Part shown: one piece after another, positions 1-6,338 of the stretch | Layout: every line of letters begins with the position of its first letter | Numbering within the stretch: the first letter of the stretch is position 1 | NCBI GenBank assembly: GCA_023413275.1 | Contig: JAEZPX010000268.1 | Span: forward strand, 1 to 9,460 | From: Bacillota bacterium | Lineage (GTDB): Bacteria > Bacillota > Clostridia > Lachnospirales > Anaerotignaceae | DNA length: 9,460 nucleotides | Direction of reading: 5' to 3' | Notes under the pieces: generated by a model | Told to the model about the DNA's origin: nothing | Databases searched by the model: none | The model's input: the letters and a program-made list of their open reading frames with translations, nothing else | Made by a program: the position numbers and the translations under genes

Positions 1-1244
1 TGACCCATATGCTTTATTTGATGGTCTTTTCTCGCTAAGAAAATAATCTCACCATATTCATTATACTTTGCCACATCCCCGGTTTTATATATTTTTTCAG
101 GGTAATGGGGATTTAGTGGATTCTGAATAAAAGCTTCATCCGTCTTTTCGGAATTATTATAATATCCCGGTGCTAGACATCTGCCACGGATACAAAGCTC
201 TCCTGTTTCACCTTCCTTTGCCAATCGGTCACCATTTAGAATAAAGATATCTGTATTTCTGCAAGGATATCCAATGGGTAAAGGCTCGTCATCTTCAAAT
301 TCTCTATCAACAATATAATAGGTGCAATCCACCGTTGCCTCAGTTGGGCCATAAATATTGGCAAATACTGCATTGGGATATTTTTTCCTCCACATATTAT
401 ACTGCTTCGTAGGCATAATTTCTCCGCAAAAAGCAATTTTCTTCAAACACTGTGGTGCAATTTTATCCAGCGTTCCTGTATTTGCTACAATACAAAAAGC
501 AGAAGGCACCCAATCCACATAATTTATATTCTTTTCTCCCACATACTCCATGAGTTTTATTGGGAAAGAAAATAACTGCTTCGGAATGATTTCCATGGTC
601 GCCCCTGTTTTTAAAACAGCATAAATATCTTTCACAGAAGAATCAAAGTAAAAGGGTGCCTGATTTCCAATGGTTTCTTTTTCGGTAATATCAAAGGTCT
701 CCGTATACCATTCTGTCAGGTTGACAACGGAATGATGGGTAATAATAACGCCTTTGGGTACCCCTGTTGAGCCAGAGGTAAATAAAGCATATAGGGGGTC
801 AGCATCTATGGCAGATTTGCGAATCTTATCCAATGCTTCTTCTTCCACCTCTGTATTAGCTATTTCTTCAAACACCACCGTTTCACCTGTATATTCTAAA
901 TACTCTGCCGCCTTTTTGCTTTTTTCATCAATTAAAAGCACTTGGGGCTGTAAAGTTTGAAAAATGGATAAAATACGTTCCTTAGGCATTGTGGAATCAA
1001 TGGGAGTATAGAAATTCCCACTAAAAACACAGCCCAAAAAAGCTGCCACAGACTTTGGTGTCTTTTCCATCATAACCGCTACTGGAGCATTCCTTTTTCC
1101 ATACCTTAATAAAAATGTTCCGATTCTTTTACTTAGAGCTAAAAGCTCCTGAAAGCTAAGCGCTTCCTCTTTTCCAGCAAAGGCTATTTTTTCAGGAAAT
1201 TTTTTGGTTGTTGCTTCTAAATATTCTAAAATGTTACGTATCAT
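1..1244 (-). CDS. Amino-acid adenylation enzyme, DltA / stand-alone NRPS A-domain type (partial; 3' part lies beyond the left edge)
   Basis: I translated the open minus frame from the ATG at 1244-1242; 414 whole codons lie in the window without a stop. The product activates a carboxylic acid, probably an amino acid, with ATP and would load it on a carrier protein. Adenylation core motifs appear in order: A3 P-loop TSGSTGVPKG (about 775-745), A4-like FDSS (about residue 200), A5 IYGPTEATVD (about residue 295), A7 YKTGD (about 85-71) and A8 ARKDHQIKHMG at the left edge. The C-terminal subdomain with the A10 lysine is cut off. The Asp of FDSS, which holds the alpha-amino group in amino-acid A domains, is present, so an alpha-amino acid is more likely than a fatty acid. 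AGGAG lies 5 nt before the ATG, and a sigma-A promoter lies upstream. D-alanine-carrier ligase (DltA) and an orphan A domain of a small peptide cluster are both possible. The genes to the left would decide. Confidence 0.85.
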   Translation of the reverse strand, partial: MIRNILEYLEATTKKFPEKIAFAGKEEALSFQELLALSKRIGTFLLRYGKRNAPVAVMMEKTPKSVAAFLGCVFSGNFYTPIDSTMPKERILSIFQTLQPQVLLIDEKSKKAAEYLEYTGETVVFEEIANTEVEEEALDKIRKSAIDADPLYALFTSGSTGVPKGVIITHHSVVNLTEWYTETFDITEKETIGNQAPFYFDSSVKDIYAVLKTGATMEIIPKQLFSFPIKLMEYVGEKNINYVDWVPSAFCIVANTGTLDKIAPQCLKKIAFCGEIMPTKQYNMWRKKYPNAVFANIYGPTEATVDCTYYIVDREFEDDEPLPIGYPCRNTDIFILNGDRLAKEGETGELCIRGRCLAPGYYNNSEKTDEAFIQNPLNPHYPEKIYKTGDVAKYNEYGEIIFLARKDHQIKHMG

Positions 1245-1291
1245 ATTTTCTCCTCGATCCGTTACAGTTTTTTCCTTATTATCTAATAGGA

Positions 1292-1330
1292 ATAACTCGA
1301 TTTTGAGTATATCATTTTGCTTATAACTCG
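1292..1330. repeat. Direct repeat ATAACTCG straddling the adenylation-gene promoter
   Basis: ATAACTCG occurs at 1292-1299 and again at 1323-1330, 31 bp apart, which is close to three helical turns. One copy overlaps the -35 box and the other sits at the predicted start site. An inverted copy of the core (CGAGTT) lies at 1364-1369. The arrangement would suit a repressor binding two sites on one DNA face, but an 8-bp repeat could also be chance. Confidence 0.35.
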
Positions 1331-1334
1331 TCAA
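1306..1334 (-). promoter_or_regulatory. Sigma-A promoter of the adenylation gene
   Basis: On the minus strand TTGACG (1334-1329) and TATACT (1311-1306) are separated by exactly 17 nt. Transcription would start near 1299 and give a 5' UTR of about 55 nt before the ATG at 1244. Both hexamers match the consensus at 5 of 6 positions. Confidence 0.75.
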
Positions 1335-1629
1335 GGCAAGGGAGGAAACCCGTTACTTTTTTCCGAGTTTTTCAAGAATATAAATTTTTTCAATTGAAAT
1401 TATACTCCAATTGACAAAAAGGAAATTCTTTAACCATTGGGGCTCCATTTTCTTAAAGCTCACTTCATGCAGAATAAAAGCTAAAATAAAACAAGTTTTT
1501 TTTAGGACATTATTAATTAACGGCATACCACTTCTTCCTAAAAGAGAAAACTTATAACGCAATATTATGAAATAAAGACCGATTTACTGCATTTTATTTA
1601 TCAACAAGGGCTTTATTCCTTCTGTTGCC
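1335..1629. other. Divergent intergenic spacer without a convincing gene
   Basis: This stretch lies between the two divergent promoters. An open frame at 1562-1353 on the minus strand begins with TTG, has no ribosome binding site and resembles nothing I know, so it is not called. A 12-bp palindrome TTTCAATTGAAA lies at 1388-1399; one of that size is expected by chance in a window this long. No terminator or RNA gene was recognised. Confidence 0.5.
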
Positions 1630-1658
1630 TTGCACAATCCCCTTTTTTCTGCTATGAT
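1630..1658 (+). promoter_or_regulatory. Sigma-A promoter of the ybaK-like / rrf2 operon
   Basis: TTGCAC (1630-1635) and TATGAT (1653-1658) are 17 nt apart. The start would fall near 1665, about 45 nt before the ATG at 1710. Confidence 0.75.
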
Positions 1659-1709
1659 TTAAAAAAATGTAAAAATTTATAATTTCCTTAAAAAGGAGCT
1701 GGACCTATC

Positions 1710-2186
1710 ATGTCAATTGAAAAAGTTCGGGCATACTTACAAGAACTGAACTGCCCTAAAGAAATTTTGGTATTTGAAACTTCCAGTGCTACCGTTGATT
1801 TGGCGGCTCAAGCAGCTGGAGTAATCCCCGCACGTATATCCAAAACACTATGTTTAATGTCAAAAGATGGCCCTATCGTCGTTGCTGTTGCAGGCGATGC
1901 CAAAATTGATAATAGAAAATTTAAGGATAGCTTCGGATTAAAGGCCAAAATGTTATCACCTGAAGAAACCTTAGAAGCCACTGGACATGCTGTAGGTGGC
2001 GTGTGCCCTTTTGCTCTGCCCCAAGGCACTAAGGCCTATGCAGATATCTCAATGAAACGTTTTCAAACAGTTTTTCCCGCCGCTGGCAGCAGTAACTCCG
2101 CCATTGAATTTACTTGTGATGAATTATTTCATTATGGAAAATGCGTGGACTGGGTTGATATCTGTAAAGGTTGGGAAGAAGAATAG
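1710..2186 (+). CDS. YbaK/EbsC family aminoacyl-tRNA deacylase (158 aa)
   Basis: The protein belongs to the family related to the INS editing domain of prolyl-tRNA synthetase. These free-standing proteins hydrolyse mischarged tRNA in trans in the cytoplasm; E. coli YbaK clears Cys-tRNA-Pro. Seen here are the SSATVDLAA segment (residues 25-33), the lysine in ARISKTL (K45), which matches the conserved catalytic-site lysine of YbaK proteins, VVAVAGDAKID (58-68), and a GGVCPFALP loop (96-104) at the place of the family's GG-x-x-P loop. Length is typical of the family. AAGGAG (1693-1698) lies 11 nt before the ATG, and the promoter at 1630-1658 supports this start. The next gene starts 10 nt after the stop, so the two are co-transcribed. 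Which mischarged tRNA it acts on cannot be told from sequence; other members act on Ala- or other misacylated tRNAs. Confidence 0.88.
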   Translation: MSIEKVRAYLQELNCPKEILVFETSSATVDLAAQAAGVIPARISKTLCLMSKDGPIVVAVAGDAKIDNRKFKDSFGLKAKMLSPEETLEATGHAVGGVCPFALPQGTKAYADISMKRFQTVFPAAGSSNSAIEFTCDELFHYGKCVDWVDICKGWEEE

Positions 2187-2196
2187 AGGTGTATTC

Positions 2197-2634
2197 ATGA
2201 AAATTTCAACCAAAGGGCGTTACGGAATTCGTTTAATGCTCTCTTTGGCAATTAATTACGAAAAAGGAACGCTTCCTTTAAAAACCATTGCAAAAGAACA
2301 AGAAATTTCCGAAAAATATTTAGAGCAAATCATCAATCCCCTAACAAAGGCGGATTTGGTAAAAAGCTTCCGTGGTGCACAAGGGGGATATACCCTTTCA
2401 AGAAGCCCCAAAGACATTTCAGTAGGCGAGATTTTACAAGTTTTAGAAGGCTCCCTTTCTCCTGTGGCTTGCGTTGATTCCCCTACCTGCCCAAATTCAG
2501 ACAACTGTGTTTCCCTCTCCTTATGGAGACGAATGAAAGATGCTTTGGATGAGGTGGTGGATAATACAACCTTAGATAGTATGGCACAGGAATATCTTGA
2601 AAAAGAGGCAGGAAAGCGAAAAAGTCACTTATAG
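2197..2634 (+). CDS. Rrf2/IscR-family transcriptional regulator (145 aa)
   Basis: This is a winged-helix DNA-binding protein. It begins MKISTKGRYGIRLMLSLA, the hallmark Rrf2 N-terminus. A helix-turn-helix follows (about 28-60: LKTIAKEQEISEKYLEQII), then the wing motif RGAQGGYTLSR (59-69). Three cysteines, C92, C98 and C104, stand at the same numbers and spacing as the [2Fe-2S] ligands of E. coli IscR, so a cluster-based sensor is likely. The fourth IscR ligand, H107, is Leu here. I chose the ATG at 2197 over an upstream in-frame ATG at 2104 that lies inside the deacylase gene: the family N-terminus starts here and GAGGTG (2186-2191) is 5 nt away. No cysteine desulfurase or scaffold gene follows, unlike the usual iscR-iscS order. 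A redox or cysteine-metabolism regulator (CymR-like) is the main alternative. Confidence 0.9.
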   Translation: MKISTKGRYGIRLMLSLAINYEKGTLPLKTIAKEQEISEKYLEQIINPLTKADLVKSFRGAQGGYTLSRSPKDISVGEILQVLEGSLSPVACVDSPTCPNSDNCVSLSLWRRMKDALDEVVDNTTLDSMAQEYLEKEAGKRKSHL

Positions 2635-2638
2635 GGAT

Positions 2639-2674
2639 TTTTAAGATACTATAATTTACTTTGTAATCTTAAAA
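2639..2674 (+). repeat. AT-rich inverted repeat just after rrf2
   Basis: TTTTAAGAT (2639-2647) pairs perfectly with ATCTTAAAA (2666-2674) across an 18-nt loop. It lies between the rrf2 stop codon and the terminator. It may form a weak hairpin protecting the 3' end of the mRNA. Chance occurrence is quite possible in AT-rich DNA. Confidence 0.35.
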
Positions 2675-2681
2675 TCATTTC

Positions 2682-2712
2682 GACAACCACGAAAAGTGGT
2701 TGTCATTTTTTT
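2682..2712 (+). terminator. Rho-independent terminator of the ybaK-like / rrf2 operon
   Basis: A perfect 9-bp stem GACAACCAC / GTGGTTGTC with a GAAAA loop is followed by ATTTTTTT. It lies 47 nt after the rrf2 stop. The minus side lacks a U tract, so it works in one direction. Confidence 0.92.
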
Positions 2713-2880
2713 ATACTTATGATCTATTCTTCTTAAAATCTATAGTTTAGAAATCAAATCTGCTAGGGCAAATAAAAGGTGGGGAATACTTACCGCAAAT
2801 TTTTTATTTATGAATTTCATCCTAAAAAGTCTTCCCAACATCAAATTAAATTAAAGAAATCACACCTAAAGTTCAGTTCT

Positions 2881-2916
2881 TTTATAAAAAGAAAAGTGCG
2901 GCTTAATTGCCGCACT
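2881..2916 (-). terminator. Rho-independent terminator of the ABC transporter operon, overlapping its last codons
   Basis: On the minus strand AGTGCGGC (2916-2909), loop AATTAA, GCCGCACT (2902-2895) is followed by TTTTCTTTTTAT. The upstream arm encodes the last residues of the ATPase (within Glu-Cys-Gly) and the TAA stop codon lies in the loop. Confidence 0.9.
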
Positions 2917-3676
2917 CAATACTGATTGAAGTAAATACATCCAAAATGTCCTGCACTTTTAACTTGCTCTTTTCTTCCTCCATTAAATCCATGACCATAC
3001 CGCCCTTATCCATCATAATCAGACGATTTCCATACTCAACGGCGTATCTTAAGTTATGAGTAACCATCATGGCAGTCAATTTTTTTTCTTTAACCACCTT
3101 CGCTGTTAAATCCATAATGATTTCTGCCGTTTTGGGATCTAATGCAGCCGTATGTTCATCCAGAATTAAAAATTCAATGGGGGTTAATGTTGACATAATC
3201 AGAGCGGCGGCTTGTCGTTGCCCACCGGAGAGCGCTCCAACCTTTACATCCATTTTATTCTCCAGACCAAGGCCTAAAATAGCGAGCTGTTCTTTATAAA
3301 AATTTTCTCTTACTTTATTAATTCCAAAAGACAGCCCAAATGTCTTCCCTTTATTATCCGCCAACGACATATTTTCCAGCATAGTTAAGTTAGGGCAAGT
3401 ACCCATGGATGGGTTCTGATACACACGTCCGATGGAGCGATAGCGCTGAAAATCCTTCATCTTTGCAATATCTTTTCCTCCCACCAGAACCTCCCCGCCT
3501 TCAATGGCAATACTGCCACAAATAATATTCAACATAGAGGTTTTTCCACTGCCATTACTCCCCACAATAGAAACAAATTGCCCATCATCTACAGTAAGAT
3601 TAAACTTATCAAATAAGCACATTTCTGTAACTTGACCGGGATTATAAATTTTCGTGATATTTTTCAGCTCAAGCAT
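2903..3676 (-). CDS. trpZ: ABC transporter ATP-binding protein of the tryptophan uptake system (257 aa)
   Basis: This cytoplasmic ATPase drives the permease encoded just upstream. All nucleotide-binding motifs are intact: Walker A GSNGSGKT (39-46), Q-loop Gln87 (VYQNP), signature LSGGQ (149-153), Walker B FLILD with catalytic Glu174 (169-174), D-loop ALDP (178-181) and switch His207. The size and the Walker A to Q-loop region fit the LivF/LivG-like ATPases that accompany ABC_sub_bind lipoproteins. The frame could start at GTG 3685, but the ATG at 3676 is preferred because AAAGGCGG lies at a normal distance before it and no site precedes the GTG. It overlaps the permease stop by 8 nt (ATGCTTGA), which suggests translational coupling. 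The function is inferred from the Trp T-box ahead of the operon; the symbol follows the trpXYZ naming used for such T-box-controlled systems. Confidence 0.88.
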   Translation of the reverse strand: MLELKNITKIYNPGQVTEMCLFDKFNLTVDDGQFVSIVGSNGSGKTSMLNIICGSIAIEGGEVLVGGKDIAKMKDFQRYRSIGRVYQNPSMGTCPNLTMLENMSLADNKGKTFGLSFGINKVRENFYKEQLAILGLGLENKMDVKVGALSGGQRQAAALIMSTLTPIEFLILDEHTAALDPKTAEIIMDLTAKVVKEKKLTAMMVTHNLRYAVEYGNRLIMMDKGGMVMDLMEEEKSKLKVQDILDVFTSISIECGN

Positions 3677-4559
3677 GTTCTGCACCGCCTTTCTTTCTGT
3701 CGCCCAAAACCAGAATAACTAAGAACAGCACAGCCATAGCCAACTTCAAAAGGTTTGCAGGAAGCCCCAAGCTTATGGCAACTTGAATGCAAATTTTGTA
3801 AAATATACTACCTGTCAGTACTGCCGTTGTTCCCTTCACAAAACCGAAACGACGGAACAAAGTGGTACCAATGATAACGGTCGCCAAGCCAAAAACAACC
3901 TGCCCCGTTCCCATCGTGCTGGAAAATGATCTTTGTTCTTGGCAAACCACGCTACCACAAAGAGCAACTAATGCATTTGCAATCACAAGTCCTAAAATTT
4001 TTGTTGTGCCTTTATCCTTTGCTAAAGTAGTGACCAAAGTGCTGTTGTCTCCCACTGCCCGCAAAAGCAATCCACTTTTTGTCTTTAGATATAAATCCAA
4101 AAGAAACTTTACAACTAGGGCTAAAATCAAAGAAACAATAAATTTACGCATCATTAAAGGCATAGAACCCAGCATTGCCATAATAGGAGCTGCATTGAAA
4201 ATCGTGTCAATATCCCGACCAACTGCTAGATTTGAACCCGCAATTTGCAAATTAATGGAGAATAATGCTGTCATTGTTATAATCCCCGCAAGCAAATCTC
4301 TAACACCCAATCTAACATGGATATATCCTGTAATAAAACCTGCCATCGCTCCAATAGCCGCAGAGATTAAAAGTACCAAAAATGGATTGACTCCATTTAT
4401 CAAAAGAACCCCTGTGATAGCCGCTCCCAAAGGGAAGCTGCCATCCACAGTTAAGTCAGGAAAATCCAATATTTTATAGGTAATAAAAACACCATAGGAT
4501 AACAATGCATAAATAAAACCCTGTGTCAGTGTACTAATTAACAAATCAACAAAAACCAT
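3669..4559 (-). CDS. trpY: ABC transporter permease, LivH/BPD_transp_2 type, of the tryptophan uptake system (296 aa)
   Basis: This very hydrophobic membrane protein would form the substrate channel. About eight to nine membrane segments can be seen, at roughly 8-28, 43-54, 59-82, 90-108, 138-155, 186-205, 221-236, 245-263 and 268-286. The cytoplasmic loop with RAVGDNSTLVTTLAKDKG (167-184) matches the LivH/RbsC-type coupling loop that contacts the ATPase. The C-terminus is short and basic (DRKKGG). AAAGAGG (4574-4568) lies 8 nt before the ATG at 4559. The gene starts 44 nt after the lipoprotein stop, and its own stop overlaps the ATPase start. Family members move amino acids or other small molecules; tryptophan is inferred from the T-box specifier. 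Confidence 0.88.
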   Translation of the reverse strand: MVFVDLLISTLTQGFIYALLSYGVFITYKILDFPDLTVDGSFPLGAAITGVLLINGVNPFLVLLISAAIGAMAGFITGYIHVRLGVRDLLAGIITMTALFSINLQIAGSNLAVGRDIDTIFNAAPIMAMLGSMPLMMRKFIVSLILALVVKFLLDLYLKTKSGLLLRAVGDNSTLVTTLAKDKGTTKILGLVIANALVALCGSVVCQEQRSFSSTMGTGQVVFGLATVIIGTTLFRRFGFVKGTTAVLTGSIFYKICIQVAISLGLPANLLKLAMAVLFLVILVLGDRKKGGAEHA

Positions 4560-4603
4560 TTTATAAACCTCTTTCTATCACCTTGACCCATCAAAGTAAC
4601 GGG

Positions 4604-5596
4604 TTAGTTTGTAGCTTCAATTGCCTTTTCCCCAATGTCAGAGGGAATTTTGATACCCATATCTGCCAAAACCTTAGAGTTAATATACGTGTCAAAGCTT
4701 GTGATCGTTTCGTAAGGCATTTCTTCAGCTTTGGCTTCACCTTTTAAAATTTTCGCCGCCATTGCTCCTGTCTGCTTTCCTAATAAAACATAATCAATTC
4801 CTGCGGAAGCCACGCAACCAATTTTCACTTGCTCAATTTCGCTGCCATAAACAGGAATGCCTGCTTCATTTGTTTTCTCTAAAATAGAAGGCAACACACC
4901 GACTACATTATTATCTGTCAAATTTGAAATACAATCCACACCCTTGGCAATCATATTGTCAGCGGCCTGTAAAACCTCTGCCTGCTGCGTAACACCAATG
5001 GTTTCAATGGTAAATCCATAGGAAGGACCTTTTTCTTTATACTCTTCAATTGCAGATACGGAGTTTGGCTCACTTGTTGTATAAAGAATACCAATTGTTT
5101 TTGCATCAGGCTGAAGTGCACGAATCAATTCAAGCTGTGCCTCTATAGGAAGCTTATCACTTGTTCCCGTAATATTACCTTTATCTAATTTCGCTTTTAC
5201 AGGGTCCGTAATTGCTGTAAAGATAACAGGAATATTCTTATCCTCTGCTGCTGCAAAACAAGCAGTTGCTGATGGTGTTGCAATTGCACACATCAAAGCC
5301 ACATTATTTGCAGAAAAATTCTGTGCAATTTGTGTTGTTATATTATCATCAAAGCCTGCATTCTGATAGTCGACAGTAAAATCTTTGCCTTCTACCAAAC
5401 CACTTTCCCCAAGACCTTGCAAAAATCCCTCTCTGCAGTTATCTAACGATGCATGCTGACCATACTGAGAAATACCGATGACAGGGACATTTCCACTTGC
5501 ACTGTCTTTACCGGGTTGAGGATTACTGCTTCCGCAACCTGAAAGTGCCACCAAACTCATTACTGTTGCCATTGTAAATGCTAAAAATTTTTTCAT
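4604..5596 (-). CDS. trpX: Substrate-binding lipoprotein (ABC_sub_bind family) of the tryptophan uptake system (330 aa)
   Basis: The product is an extracellular binding protein anchored to the outer face of the membrane. It starts MKKFLAF, has a hydrophobic signal segment (about 5-18) and a lipobox LSGC with the lipidated Cys at 21, followed by a Ser/Asn/Pro-rich linker. The rest is a two-lobed ABC_sub_bind (TrpX/YtrF-like) fold, seen in PVIGISQYGQHASLDNCREG, then PVIFTAITDPV, ITGTSDKLPIEAQLELI and GIDYVLLGKQTG. I prefer the ATG at 5596: AGGGAG (5611-5606) is 9 nt before it but only 3 nt before the in-frame ATG at 5602. A TTG farther upstream (5629) would put charged residues before the signal peptide. 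It is the first gene after the T-box leader, so its mRNA is made only when the leader reads through. The family as a whole is annotated for varied ligands; the UGG specifier points to tryptophan. Confidence 0.88.
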   Translation of the reverse strand: MKKFLAFTMATVMSLVALSGCGSSNPQPGKDSASGNVPVIGISQYGQHASLDNCREGFLQGLGESGLVEGKDFTVDYQNAGFDDNITTQIAQNFSANNVALMCAIATPSATACFAAAEDKNIPVIFTAITDPVKAKLDKGNITGTSDKLPIEAQLELIRALQPDAKTIGILYTTSEPNSVSAIEEYKEKGPSYGFTIETIGVTQQAEVLQAADNMIAKGVDCISNLTDNNVVGVLPSILEKTNEAGIPVYGSEIEQVKIGCVASAGIDYVLLGKQTGAMAAKILKGEAKAEEMPYETITSFDTYINSKVLADMGIKIPSDIGEKAIEATN

Positions 5597-5681
5597 ACTC
5601 ATACACTCCCTCTTCATGTCTAATTTCAATCTAGTCTCATCTAATCTAAACTATGTAACCCTTAAGGCGAGGAATTTTCCT

Positions 5682-5722
5682 AATAAAAAAAGTCCTATCC
5701 CATAATACATGGGACAAGACTT
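5682..5722 (-). terminator. Regulated intrinsic terminator of the T-box leader
   Basis: A 14-bp stem (5722-5709 with 5703-5690, two G-U pairs, loop GTATT) is followed by a T run ending near 5682. TGGG of the T-box region (5745-5742) can instead pair with CCCA in the 5' arm of this stem (5713-5710), giving the competing antiterminator. Confidence 0.93.
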
Positions 5723-5858
5723 AGAAAATCCTGCGATACCACCCAAATTGACGAAAAATCGTCCACTCGCTCACTGTACAAAAATACAGCCCATCTGGAT
5801 AACGGGTACGGTTCCCGTCGGGTACTACTTGCCGAAGCTTTCGCCCGCCCTCATAAGT

Positions 5859-5861
5859 CCA
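5859..5861 (-). promoter_or_regulatory. T-box specifier codon UGG (Trp)
   Basis: The triplet stands in the internal loop of Stem I, in the context GTGAA-TGG-ACTTA. It is framed by the loop-E sequences AGTA and GAA and flanked by helices that I could pair by eye (TAAG/CTTA below, GCCT/AGGT above). No shifted frame fits the GAA-specifier-purine rule as well. Confidence 0.88.
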
Positions 5862-5963
5862 TTCACCTAGCATCCCACTGCTGCAATTTCACCACCTGCA
5901 ACTCTCTTAAAGCGGATAAAAAGGCTACTCCTCTTAATCATCGGTTTCATTTTAGTTACTGTA

Positions 5964-5991
5964 ATTATAGCATGCGGTCTGTAAAAGTCAA
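5964..5991 (-). promoter_or_regulatory. Sigma-A promoter of the T-box / trp transporter operon
   Basis: On the minus strand TTGACT (5991-5986), 16 nt, then TATAAT (5969-5964) preceded by TGC, an extended -10. The start is predicted at A5957, which leaves about 28 nt before the loop-E strand of Stem I. Confidence 0.88.
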
Positions 5992-6001
5992 TAGTTTTTT
6001 C

Positions 6002-6022
6002 GTTGTTTTCTGAGAAAACAAC
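6002..6022. repeat. Perfect 21-bp palindrome just upstream of the trp transporter promoter
   Basis: Arms GTTGTTTTCT (6002-6011) and AGAAAACAAC (6013-6022) are exact inverted copies around a single central G. The centre is about 55 bp upstream of the predicted start and 10 bp separate the near edge from the -35 box. No U tract follows on either strand, so it is not a terminator. The symmetry and position suit an operator for a dimeric regulator. Confidence 0.6.
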
Positions 6023-6338
6023 AATCACAAAAATGATGTAATGGTGTTAAAGCTATTTAGGTTAATACATAAAATACATTAGCCTAATTGTCACTATTGA
6101 AACTTCCTTTGAATTCATCCCAATACTTTCTCTCAAGTACCACTACCTTTTACTAACCTATAAAACCAAATTATAGTTTACGTGTAACAAACGCTAACGG
6201 AGCACAATTAGCTTATGATACAATCTACAAAGAAAAAGCTTCCTTTATGACTTCTTGGGAAAGTATTTTTTTCTTTCTTCATTACACGAATCCCATTTGT
6301 CAAGTTGTTCATTATTTTCAATATTTTATTTACTAAAA
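6023..6338. other. Non-coding spacer between the trp transporter leader and the chemoreceptor gene
   Basis: No gene was recognised. TTAGGTTAAT (6057-6066) and ATTAGCCTAA (6078-6087) form a 10-bp hairpin with one G-U pair and an 11-nt loop, without a U tract. A 60-codon minus frame (6390-6208) runs through the chemoreceptor terminator and has no credible ribosome binding site, so it is not called. Confidence 0.5.

Larger units (their letters stand above)
5682..5957 (-). promoter_or_regulatory. T-box leader, tRNA-Trp responsive (UGG specifier)
   Basis: This RNA switch senses charging of tRNA and controls the downstream transporter operon by antitermination. On the minus strand the parts appear in order. 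The loop-E strand AGTA is at 5929-5926; GCCT just after it pairs with AGGT just before the opposite loop-E strand GAA. The specifier TGG (5861-5859) follows GAA directly and is itself followed by A. The distal Stem I region contains AGAGAG and GGTGGTGAAA. Further downstream are small stems (ACGGG/CCCGT, CTGTA/TACAG, GACG/CGTC), the T-box GGGTGGTATCGCAGG (5744-5730) and a terminator. Known mechanism: uncharged tRNA binds the specifier with its anticodon and the T-box bulge with its 3' NCCA, which stabilises the antiterminator. UGG therefore means induction on tryptophan starvation. Confidence 0.95.

Noticed and set aside
1388..1399. 12-bp palindrome TTTCAATTGAAA
   Set aside because: Palindromes of this length are expected a couple of times in a window this long, and it lies well outside the core promoters.
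1353..1562. 69-codon minus-strand frame in the divergent intergenic region
   Set aside because: It starts with TTG, has no ribosome binding site and matches no family I know.
2104..2196. N-terminal extension of the rrf2 gene from an upstream ATG
   Set aside because: It would overlap the deacylase gene in another frame; the Rrf2 family N-terminus and a good ribosome binding site define the start at 2197.
2782..2836. Imperfect inverted repeat GGGAA-T-ACT / AGT-C-TTCCC between the convergent operons
   Set aside because: It has a long loop and a mismatch, no U tract follows, and clear terminators already close both operons.
3862..4479. 205-codon plus-strand frame opposite the permease gene
   Set aside because: It is the mirror of a well-supported membrane protein gene and has no recognisable domain.
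1348..4605. 13-base sequence AAAGTAACGGGTT shared between 1348-1360 (minus) and 4593-4605 (plus)
   Set aside because: About one such match is expected by chance when both strands of a 9.5-kb window are compared, and the two contexts are unrelated.
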